Part shown: positions 1-4,686 of the stretch, piece after piece
How positions within the stretch are numbered: the stretch's first letter is position 1
Layout of the letters: each line of letters begins with the position of its first letter
Assembly (NCBI GenBank): GCA_024278435.1
Contig: JAJRTD010000375.1
Location: forward strand, 1-5,900
Source: Gammaproteobacteria bacterium
GTDB taxonomy: Bacteria; Pseudomonadota; Gammaproteobacteria; SZUA-229
Direction: 5' to 3'
Length of the DNA stretch: 5,900 nucleotides
Made by a program: the position numbers and the translations under genes
Notes under the pieces: model-generated
What the model saw: only the letters and a program-made list of their open reading frames with translations
Database searches by the model: none
Told to the model about the DNA's origin: nothing

Positions 1-263
1 CGGCCACTGTTGACATTGTCCTTGAACAGCAGGCGCAGTCCGGGGCCGAAGGCAACTATTTCAATATCAACCTTGTCCTGGCCGTAATGTTTGATCAGGT
101 TGGTTGCCACATTCAGTACCAGCGTCTGTTTAAAGGGGTTGGGGTCGCTGATTTGCAGAACAATTCTTTCTTCCGCGAAAGGTTTGTCATCCTCAGAGGC
201 CTGTGCCTGGTAGCCAGTTGCCAGTGCGCTCAGGAAAAGAAAGAGAGCGAGTAGTTTTTTCAT
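1..263 (-). CDS. Secreted DsrE-fold protein, N-terminal part (cut by left window edge)
   Basis: Only the first 87 codons are visible; the frame is still open at base 1. Residues 1-22 form a signal peptide: KK, a Leu/Phe-rich core, then an AQA cleavage motif, so the mature protein should be periplasmic. The mature part reads as the first half of a small DsrE/DsrF-like domain. A beta strand (RIVLQIS, 33-39) is followed by a helix (about 45-60), a second strand (DIEIVAF, 66-72) and a GPGLRLLF turn (73-80). This matches in order the strand, helix, strand and HGHGLSLLL turn of the secreted neighbour at 429-917. GGAG lies 6 nt before the ATG and supports this start. The gene has its own candidate ECF-type promoter (315-343). 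DsrE-fold proteins of this type (the COG1416 group) lack a firm function; roles in sulfur carriage are inferred from the cytoplasmic DsrE/TusD relatives. Any conserved cysteine would lie in the missing half. Confidence 0.8.
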   Translation of the reverse strand, partial: MKKLLALFLFLSALATGYQAQASEDDKPFAEERIVLQISDPNPFKQTLVLNVATNLIKHYGQDKVDIEIVAFGPGLRLLFKDNVNSG

Positions 264-314
264 ATATTTCTCCAGTTAGATTTCAGGTTAATGTTTTTTA
301 TATTCCATTAACAC

Positions 315-343
315 TACAGACGGGGATAAAAATGTTTTATTCA
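315..343 (-). promoter_or_regulatory. Candidate ECF sigma promoter for the left-edge DsrE gene
   Basis: Reading the minus strand, TGAAT (343-339) is followed after 16 nt by CGTCTGTA (322-315). The same two elements, with 16 or 17 nt spacing, lie in front of the thioredoxin gene and the sigma gene at 1566-1638. The -10 element CGTCTGTA is identical to that of the thioredoxin promoter. The predicted start of transcription is about 50 nt before the ATG. The elements were read by eye, not tested. Confidence 0.6.
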
Positions 344-428
344 CACATTTTTTAAAAATAGTTTGTCCTCGTTCCCCGGCTGCAGCGATTACCATGGAGT
401 TTATGTTTTATACAGTCGCTTCCACCGA

Positions 429-917
429 TTACGGTTTGACGTATGAATAACCCATGGACTGCAGGCGGGCAACTTCTGCTACACCACTGGGTACAATGTC
501 GCCTTTATCAACATTATAGAGGTCGGTATCGACATCGACTTTGCGGCCGCGAATGGTGTTTGCACAGACATTAAAATCAACGCCCTGGCCTTTCAGGTTA
601 TCAATTTTTGCTGTCATGGTGTCAGTAGCGTTGGCATGTTTGAACTTTTTCAGTTTTTGAAGTGCGTCCGGTTCAAGCAGCAGGGACAGGCCGTGGCCAT
701 GCAATACAACTTTCAGGTCAAGATTTTCTGCGCCAACAGCATTGATATGGTTCTGTATATTGCGCAGGGCGCCAGCCTGTTTTTTAGGGTTGTCATAGTT
801 GATATGATAGACAACTTTCTGCTTGCCATAGCGTTCACCGGCGTGTACTGCCGTGGTCATTAGCAGTGCCATTGCCATTAGAAAGGCGGTGAACATCTTT
901 GTTTTCATATTTTTCAT
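429..917 (-). CDS. Secreted DsrE-fold protein with a single conserved cysteine
   Basis: A 162-residue protein with a signal peptide (residues 1-26, a Met/Leu/Ala-rich core ending VHA), hence probably periplasmic. The mature part is one DsrE/DsrF-like domain: strand KVVYHIN (34-40), helix (about 46-60), strand DLKVVLHG (67-74), the GHGLSLLLEP turn (74-83), a helix with charged residues, strand VDFNVC (113-118) and a C-terminal GYSYVKP. The HG-x-GL-xx-LL pattern is typical of the COG1416 group. C118 is the only cysteine and sits where DsrE-family proteins often carry a functional cysteine. GAGG just before the first ATG supports residue 1; an in-frame ATG three codons later is an alternative start. 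It lies 56 nt after the thioredoxin stop with no promoter or terminator visible between them, so the two are probably cotranscribed. Its periplasmic half-sister is the C-terminal domain of the anti-sigma factor at 2206-2940. A sulfur-binding or thiol role is inferred. Confidence 0.85.
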   Translation of the reverse strand: MKNMKTKMFTAFLMAMALLMTTAVHAGERYGKQKVVYHINYDNPKKQAGALRNIQNHINAVGAENLDLKVVLHGHGLSLLLEPDALQKLKKFKHANATDTMTAKIDNLKGQGVDFNVCANTIRGRKVDVDTDLYNVDKGDIVPSGVAEVARLQSMGYSYVKP

Positions 918-973
918 ATTTTTCCTCTTTACATTTAGTGGTTTATTAGTGGTTTATGCCCCGGTTTGTACTG

Positions 974-1510
974 CTATTTGCTGCCCGGAGATTGCAGCTT
1001 TAGTTTTTCAATCACGTCTTCCAGTATTTTTTTTGTTATGCCGCCTACCTGCATACCAACGACTTTCCCTTCCGGGTTATATAAATAAGTAGTGGGGAGT
1101 CCTTCAAGACGGCCGAGTCCGATTCTTCGGGTGATTGTCGAGTCGCTTAACAGTATGGGAAAGTCGATAAGATAATCATCAGCAAAGGTGAGGACTTCAT
1201 CTTTTTTAGCATAGCCGTAACTGGGGAAGTCAATGGCAATACCGACAACGATGGCATCTTTGTCGTGATGGTCGTCATGAAAGCGGACCAGTTCCGGTAC
1301 CTCTTCGCGGCAGGGAGGACAGCGTGTGCCCCAGATATTCAATACCACCCACTGACCCTCGCCGATATATTCCGAAAGATTGCGGGTTTTACCGTCAATG
1401 CTTTGTAGTTCGATATCGGGTGTGGCATAGGCAGTGGTATTCAGGGCAACGCCCAGCAACAGAGCCGTGAATGGTTTTAATGACTTTAAATCAGCTAGTA
1501 ACTTTTTCAT
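974..1510 (-). CDS. Periplasmic TlpA/ResA-like thioredoxin with CPPC active site
   Basis: A 178-residue thioredoxin-fold protein. Residues 1-29 form a signal sequence (KKLL start, FTALLLGVAL core, AYA end). The mature domain follows the TlpA/ResA/DsbE plan: PDIELQSIDGKTRNLSEY, strand WVVLNIWGT, active site C64-P-P-C67, then EEVPEL. The cis-proline loop is GLPTTYLY (P139), with NPEGKVVG after it. Known relatives use the CxxC pair to reduce disulfides outside the cytoplasm, for example in cytochrome c maturation or sulfur oxidation (SoxW). The specific partner here is not shown by sequence. No Shine-Dalgarno motif is evident, but an in-frame stop four codons upstream leaves this ATG as the first possible start. 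It is the first gene of a probable minus-strand operon with the DsrE gene at 429-917 and diverges from the sigma gene across 147 nt. Its natural substrates may be the DsrE neighbours or the anti-sigma sensor domain; that is inference. Confidence 0.9.
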   Translation of the reverse strand: MKKLLADLKSLKPFTALLLGVALNTTAYATPDIELQSIDGKTRNLSEYIGEGQWVVLNIWGTRCPPCREEVPELVRFHDDHHDKDAIVVGIAIDFPSYGYAKKDEVLTFADDYLIDFPILLSDSTITRRIGLGRLEGLPTTYLYNPEGKVVGMQVGGITKKILEDVIEKLKLQSPGSK

Positions 1511-1565
1511 TGATCTGGCTTATAATCAGGTGGGCCGTAACCCGGATAATATGTTTTTCGATAGC

Positions 1566-1596
1566 TTACAGACGGCTGTTGTCAGCAGAATATTCA
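1566..1596 (-). promoter_or_regulatory. Candidate ECF sigma promoter for the thioredoxin-DsrE operon
   Basis: On the minus strand TGAAT (1596-1592) is followed after 17 nt by CGTCTGTAA (1574-1566). This resembles the usual ECF layout of a GAA-containing -35 element and a CGTC-type -10 element. It is back to back with the sigma-gene promoter. The leader to the ATG at 1510 would be about 50 nt. Confidence 0.65.
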
Positions 1597-1620
1597 TAAA
1601 TATATTTGGGAATATTCTGC
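1585..1620. repeat. Perfect 10-bp inverted repeat spanning the two divergent -35 regions
   Basis: GCAGAATATT (1585-1594) and AATATTCTGC (1611-1620) are exact reverse complements separated by 16 nt. Each arm holds most of the -35 element of one divergent promoter plus a shared TTCTGC extension. A third GAATAT lies at 1621-1626. The dyad may simply reflect paired promoters, or it may also be an operator for another regulator. Confidence 0.75.
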
Positions 1621-1638
1621 GAATATCTTCGTCTATTA
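1609..1638 (+). promoter_or_regulatory. Candidate autoregulated ECF promoter for the sigma/anti-sigma operon
   Basis: GGAAT (1609-1613) and CGTCTATTA (1630-1638) are separated by 16 nt, the canonical ECF spacing. ECF sigma factors commonly transcribe their own operon, and the elements match those of the divergent thioredoxin promoter and the left-edge DsrE promoter. Transcription would begin near 1643, a few bases before the ribosome binding site GGGAG (1647-1651). Confidence 0.65.
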
Positions 1639-1657
1639 GTGAGTACGGGAGTTTTTT

Positions 1658-2206
1658 ATGAAAATTGTTAAAAATCTGGTCGCTGCGTTCTCACTGAAAA
1701 CGGAGTTTGCCGCGCGTCGTAACAAGCTGTATCGCATTGCCTATTCATGGTGCCATGACCCGGCGCTGGCTGATGACCTGGTTCAGGAAACCATCTATAA
1801 AGCATTGAAGAATGCCGGTGGACTGCGGGATACAGCGACAATCGACACCTGGCTGTACCGGATACTGTTCAATTGCTGGCATGATTATCTGCGGGTGAAA
1901 GGCCGTAATGTTGAATTCGTTGAGATCCATGATGATGATCAGGCTGACCATACTGAAAGTTACCAGCAGTCACAGATTGTCAGGCGGGTACGTAGCGCCG
2001 TCGAAGAACTACCGGCCACCTTGCGTGAAGTTGTAACACTGGCCGATTTTGCCGGCTTCAGTTATGCCGAAATTGCCGATATTACCGATGTGCCGATTGG
2101 CACCGTGATGAGCCGTTTATTCAGGGCGCGAAAGAACCTGAAGCAGCAGTTACTTGAATTTGGTTCAGATGATATTTCTGAGTTCAAGTTAAGGAGGGTA
2201 AAATAA
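1658..2206 (+). CDS. ECF (sigma-70 family, group 4) RNA polymerase sigma factor
   Basis: A 182-residue protein with the two-domain layout and length of ECF sigma factors. Sigma-2 spans about residues 17-83: the core-binding segment has DPALADDLVQETIYKAL (34-50), followed by TWLYRILFNCWHDYLR (64-79), which covers the -10 recognition helix. A short acidic linker (89-100) leads to sigma-4 at about 107-165: ELPATLREVVTLADFAGFSY, then the helix-turn-helix AEIADITDVPIGTVMSRLFRAR. No extra C-terminal sensor domain is present. GGGAG lies 6 nt before the ATG. The gene overlaps the anti-sigma gene by one base (TAATG), which indicates coupled translation. Likely targets are its own promoter, the divergent thioredoxin operon and the left-edge DsrE gene, since all three share the GAAT-N16/17-CGTCT pattern. 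The ECF subgroup cannot be assigned without a profile search. Confidence 0.95.
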   Translation: MKIVKNLVAAFSLKTEFAARRNKLYRIAYSWCHDPALADDLVQETIYKALKNAGGLRDTATIDTWLYRILFNCWHDYLRVKGRNVEFVEIHDDDQADHTESYQQSQIVRRVRSAVEELPATLREVVTLADFAGFSYAEIADITDVPIGTVMSRLFRARKNLKQQLLEFGSDDISEFKLRRVK

Positions 2207-2208
2207 TG
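2191..2208 (+). promoter_or_regulatory. Strong ribosome binding site and TAATG coupling for the anti-sigma gene
   Basis: AAGGAGG (2191-2197) lies inside the last codons of the sigma gene, 8 nt before the anti-sigma ATG at 2206. That ATG shares its A with the sigma stop codon. The arrangement fixes the start and suggests the anti-sigma factor is made in balance with, or in excess of, the sigma factor. Confidence 0.85.
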
Positions 2209-2940
2209 AGTGATACGAATATTACTGAGGATCGGTTAAACCTGTTTATTGACAAACAGCTTGATAGTGACGAAATGAATGACATTCATCAGGCACTGCT
2301 TGATGATAAAGCACTGCGTGAGCGTGTGTGCCAGTTAAAGGCCGTGCGTGAACTGGTAGGATATGCCTACAGTGATGTGCCTGCCTCACGTTATGGCGAT
2401 TCCGAAAAAAGCGGTTCCGGCTCTTTCTTTGCAAAAGCCATTGCGGCTTCGATCACGCTGGTTGTGGGTGTGGTGCTTGGCTGGTCAACCTATGAATACA
2501 GCCCGAATGCGGTTAATGCGGTTTCTGCTGAAAACACCTTTCAGTTTGTGGCTAACCATGTAACCGTTGATCATGGTCAGCGCAAAATCGTGCTGCATAT
2601 CGATTCCAGCGATTTGCAGGTCGTTAACGCGGCGTTAAACGAGGCGGATAACCTGCTGGCCACCTATCGCAAGGCCAATACACCGATAAAGCTGGATATT
2701 GTTACCAACAAGGCCGGCATCAATGTGCTGCGTCCCGGGGTATCGCCTTACCTTGCGCGCATACAGAAGCTGGTTGATGACGAGGATGTGGATATCTATG
2801 CCTGCCAGCGCTCGATTGCCAAGGCACGCAAAAAAGAAGGTGTTGATATTGTGCTGATGAAAGGGGTGACTACGGACAAGGCTGCCAGGGAGCTGATCCC
2901 GGATCGCCTGAAGAATGGCTGGGTTTATATAAAAGCCTAA
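2206..2940 (+). CDS. Transmembrane anti-sigma factor with a periplasmic DsrE-like sensor domain
   Basis: A 244-residue protein in three parts. Residues 1-70 are a hydrophilic, mostly helical cytoplasmic region of anti-sigma type (EDRLNLFIDKQLDSDE opening, then helices around 24-53). It has one cysteine (C42) and no H-x3-C-x2-C motif, so it is not a zinc-binding anti-sigma domain of the RsrA/ChrR type. Residues 74-93 form one membrane helix. Residues 94-244 should be periplasmic and read as a DsrE-like domain. RKIVLHID (126-133), IKLDIVTNKAGINVL (161-175), VDIYACQRSI (195-204) and the end GWVYIKA (238-244) align in order with KQKVVYHIN, LDLKVVLHGHGLSLL, VDFNVCANTI and GYSYVKP of the secreted protein at 429-917. 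C200 matches C118 there. Position directly after the sigma gene and the membrane topology support the anti-sigma role. Sensing of a sulfur or thiol signal by the DsrE domain is inferred; release could instead depend on regulated proteolysis. Confidence 0.85.
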   Translation: MSDTNITEDRLNLFIDKQLDSDEMNDIHQALLDDKALRERVCQLKAVRELVGYAYSDVPASRYGDSEKSGSGSFFAKAIAASITLVVGVVLGWSTYEYSPNAVNAVSAENTFQFVANHVTVDHGQRKIVLHIDSSDLQVVNAALNEADNLLATYRKANTPIKLDIVTNKAGINVLRPGVSPYLARIQKLVDDEDVDIYACQRSIAKARKKEGVDIVLMKGVTTDKAARELIPDRLKNGWVYIKA

Positions 2941-2946
2941 TAAAAA

Positions 2947-3030
2947 AGTTGGCAGTTGGCAGTGGTCAGTTTGCAGTTAGAGGCTTGACAGCTTCGCTGT
3001 CGATTTTAGAATCCTGCCAACAGCCAGCTT
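2947..3030. repeat. Inverted pair of degenerate heptamer arrays (AGTTGGC type)
   Basis: Five head-to-tail 7-nt units follow the anti-sigma stop: AGTTGGC, AGTTGGC, AGTGGTC, AGTTTGC and AGTTAGA (2947-2981). After a central hairpin, about three related units occur on the opposite strand (3029-3009, reading AGCTGGC, TGTTGGC, AGGATTC). The gap between two convergent genes is filled almost entirely by this element. It resembles short heptanucleotide repeats scattered in bacterial intergenic DNA; a mobile or structural origin is not shown. Confidence 0.6.
2985..3007 (+). terminator. Possible weak intrinsic terminator of the sigma/anti-sigma operon
   Basis: TTGACAGC (2985-2992) pairs with GCTGTCGA (2996-3003), including one G-U pair, around a TTC loop, and is followed by TTTT (3004-3007). 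The stem is short and the T run brief, so termination may be inefficient. It sits at the centre of the heptamer-array element. Confidence 0.4.
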
Positions 3031-3032
3031 TC

Positions 3033-3563
3033 CTAAGCCGCTGCTTCTTCTTCGGCAAATAGAATCGTTTCAAAGGTCCACTGTTCCTCGGTGGCATTCA
3101 AAATAAAACACGATGGCCCGCCATGGGTGCGGACTTTACCTGAAGCACCCGGGTTAACCACCCAGGGTTCTGCTTTCTGGTCTATTACCCGGTGGTGGGT
3201 ATGGCCGTAAACAATCAACCTTGCTTCTGCATGGTCCCAGCGCAGCTGGTCATGATCCGGGTGGTTGCCCAGGCGATGGCCGTGCTCAACAATGAGCAGG
3301 CCGCCGGGCAGTTCAAGCTTTGCGGTTTTCGGCAGGGCGCTGACAATGTCGGCTTCCTCTTCGCTCCAGAAAGCAGGGAAGTCATTATTGCCGGCCACGG
3401 CGATAAGCTCTTTTGCCGGCTTCAGCTGTGCCAGAACATCGGCATTGAAGATATCGCCGGCATGGACGATGTAGTCACACTGGTTGACGGCATCGCGTAT
3501 GCCCGGCTCTAGAAAACCGTGTGAGTCGGAAAGAATTCCTACGGTTACAGTATTGTGGTTCAT
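3033..3563 (-). CDS. YfcE/MJ0936-type metallophosphoesterase
   Basis: A 176-residue calcineurin-like phosphoesterase of the small YfcE/MJ0936 group. All metal-binding blocks are present in order: D13-S-H15, GD at 36-37 (HAGDIF), GNND (58-61), GH at 95-96 (VEHGH), and GHTHH (120-124), followed by VNPGASGKVR. Family members bind two divalent metals and hydrolyse phosphodiesters or phosphomonoesters in vitro; the cellular substrate is generally unknown and cannot be told here. No signal peptide is present, so the protein is cytoplasmic. No clear Shine-Dalgarno motif precedes the ATG, but the family begins with the VGILSDSHG strand, so the start is reliable within a few codons. It lies 52 nt after the YkgJ-type gene on the same strand, with a REP-like palindrome between them. 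It converges on the sigma operon and shows no functional link to it. Confidence 0.93.
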   Translation of the reverse strand: MNHNTVTVGILSDSHGFLEPGIRDAVNQCDYIVHAGDIFNADVLAQLKPAKELIAVAGNNDFPAFWSEEEADIVSALPKTAKLELPGGLLIVEHGHRLGNHPDHDQLRWDHAEARLIVYGHTHHRVIDQKAEPWVVNPGASGKVRTHGGPSCFILNATEEQWTFETILFAEEEAAA

Positions 3564-3577
3564 AGTTTTTTATACGG

Positions 3578-3603
3578 GTAGGTGCGAATTTATTCGCACC
3601 TAC
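3578..3603. repeat. REP-like perfect palindrome
   Basis: The 12-nt arm 3578-3589 and the arm 3592-3603 are perfect reverse complements around a 2-nt centre; the core is GGTGCGAA and TTCGCACC. No T run follows on either strand, so it is not a standard terminator. The GCGAAT...ATTCGC core resembles short extragenic palindromes repeated in many proteobacterial genomes. It sits between two codirectional genes, where it could act in mRNA stability. Confidence 0.65.
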
Positions 3604-3615
3604 TGATAGCTGTCT

Positions 3616-4527
3616 TTAATCGCCGTCATCCAGAGCGGCTTTACGGGCTTCGTCCTGCTTTTTCTGGTGTGCAGCAATTTCCGCCTGCTTGCGGAACTCA
3701 AGGATGTCCTTGCGTTCTTTAACGCGTTCTTCCCAGGCGCCTTCACGCTCTTTGATGGTCAGTTCACCAAAAAACACCTGTTTCATCAGTTTGAAACCGA
3801 ATTTCATCAGGGCCACATCGTCGTTTTCAAGTTCAGCATATTCTTCATCGGTGAGGTCATACATCTTGATAAAGGCGTCACTCATAACGAAACGACGGAA
3901 ACGGTCAACATCATAACTGGCCATAAAGAACATCTGCAAACTCATGTCAGAGGGTTTGCCGATGCTTGGTCCGGTGGATTTTTTCTTCAGGATGATCTGG
4001 TACCACTCGTGGTTGAGGTCGTCATATTCTTCAACTCCCTGTTCCTTGCGGTATTCACCAATGGTCTGGATATGGTCTTCATCATGGCCTTTGCAGTGCT
4101 CTTCCTTGATCAGCAGGAAGTGGCGCTCATCCGTTGACTCACTGATTGACTTCATCGACAGCAGGCCCGAAGGGTAATAGCGACAGGCGGTAGGGCGGTC
4201 TTCATAAACCGAGCAGCCTTCCTCTTTCATAAACAGGCAGGCGCCGTCATCATCAGTGCGCAGTTTAAGGCCGGGAACTCCGTGCATGTCGAGTTCGAAG
4301 GGCACGGTATGTGCCTTCAGGAACTCGGTGGAGTCCATATCCAGGGATTTTTTCATGCGGATGATGTCGTATGGTGCAAGGGTTACATCTGCACGTGAAC
4401 AACAGCGGTTCCAGCAGGAGACGCCCAGGTGACAGCGGAACTTTAACTTGTCATCCAGTTCAAGGCGGGTGGGTTCTACCGGGCTTGAATTTGGCAGTTC
4501 AAAAGTGAAATCGTTTTCGTCGCTCAT
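3616..4527 (-). CDS. YkgJ-family cysteine-cluster protein (putative Zn/Fe-S binding)
   Basis: A 303-residue cytoplasmic protein. The cysteine cluster lies in the N-terminal half: C32, C38, C42 and C43 (CHLGVSCWNRCC), then C97, C105 and C115 within DGACLF...GCSVYEDRPTACRYYP, plus C145. The CxxxCC opening and the C-x7-C-x-V-Y-x-x-R-P-x-x-C-R-x-(Y/F)-P block define the YkgJ/UPF0153 family, proposed to bind zinc or an iron-sulfur cluster. Beyond about residue 150 the protein is longer than simple family members and ends in a charged helical tail (about 255-303, Lys/Glu-rich) that may form a coiled coil. The Shine-Dalgarno signal is weak (AGAAAG about 8 nt before the ATG). It follows aprA on the same strand across a 159-nt gap containing the aprA terminator and a long palindrome, so it may need its own promoter, which I cannot identify. 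A role in Fe-S maturation of APS reductase is possible from position only. Confidence 0.87.
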   Translation of the reverse strand: MSDENDFTFELPNSSPVEPTRLELDDKLKFRCHLGVSCWNRCCSRADVTLAPYDIIRMKKSLDMDSTEFLKAHTVPFELDMHGVPGLKLRTDDDGACLFMKEEGCSVYEDRPTACRYYPSGLLSMKSISESTDERHFLLIKEEHCKGHDEDHIQTIGEYRKEQGVEEYDDLNHEWYQIILKKKSTGPSIGKPSDMSLQMFFMASYDVDRFRRFVMSDAFIKMYDLTDEEYAELENDDVALMKFGFKLMKQVFFGELTIKEREGAWEERVKERKDILEFRKQAEIAAHQKKQDEARKAALDDGD

Positions 4528-4542
4528 AATAGTATCTTTCTG

Positions 4543-4609
4543 GGTTACAGGTTGTAAGTTTTAAGTTATAGGTTTTTAAACATAAAGCCTATAACTTAAA
4601 ACTTATAAC
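4543..4609. repeat. Inverted pair of degenerate heptamer arrays forming a 22-bp palindrome
   Basis: Five 7-nt units run head to tail: GGTTACA, GGTTGTA, AGTTTTA, AGTTATA, GGTTTTT (4543-4577). The opposite strand repeats the units at 4588-4609. Arms 4551-4572 and 4588-4609 are reverse complements at 21 of 22 positions (the exception, 4554 with 4606, is a G-U pair in RNA), with a 15-nt loop. The layout matches the element at 2947-3030, though the unit sequence differs. Confidence 0.65.
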
Positions 4610-4622
4610 GCGTTTGTTATAA

Positions 4623-4657
4623 ATGAAAAAATCCGGGCATCAAAGATGCCCGGATTT
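4623..4657 (-). terminator. Intrinsic terminator of aprA
   Basis: A perfect 13-bp stem (4629-4641 with 4645-4657, core ATCCGGGCATC / GATGCCCGGAT) closes on a 3-nt loop. On the minus strand it is followed by TTTTT then CATTT, 30 nt after the aprA stop. The plus-strand side has only a broken T run, so the element serves the minus strand. Confidence 0.88.
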
Positions 4658-4686
4658 CTTTAACTCAACTGTTGTAAATCTGGGAC

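Noticed and set aside
1..917. Secreted DsrE-like proteins as components of the DsrEFH sulfurtransferase complex
   Set aside because: DsrEFH proteins are cytoplasmic and encoded with dsr genes; these have signal peptides and sit with an ECF system, and the expected DsrF and DsrH partners are absent.
974..1510. Naming the thioredoxin SoxW or a dedicated cytochrome c maturation protein (CcmG/DsbE)
   Set aside because: No sox or ccm genes are in the window, and the CPPC motif alone does not decide between TlpA-like subfamilies.
1521..1526. TATAAT on the plus strand, a perfect sigma-70 -10 hexamer
   Set aside because: No TTGACA-like -35 at 16-18 nt and no extended -10 TG; it lies over 130 nt before the sigma ATG, while the ECF-type promoter fits better.
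1434..1661. Plus-strand open frame of 75 codons ending on the sigma start codon
   Set aside because: It runs antisense through the thioredoxin signal peptide and the divergent promoters, has no recognisable domain, and its TGA merely overlaps the sigma ATG.
3578..3603. Palindrome considered as a transcription terminator
   Set aside because: Neither strand has a T run after the stem, and the downstream gene begins 14 nt later.
4528..4628. Promoter for the YkgJ-type gene in the AT-rich palindrome
   Set aside because: Several TATAA-like strings occur but all belong to the repeat units, and none has a credible -35 partner.
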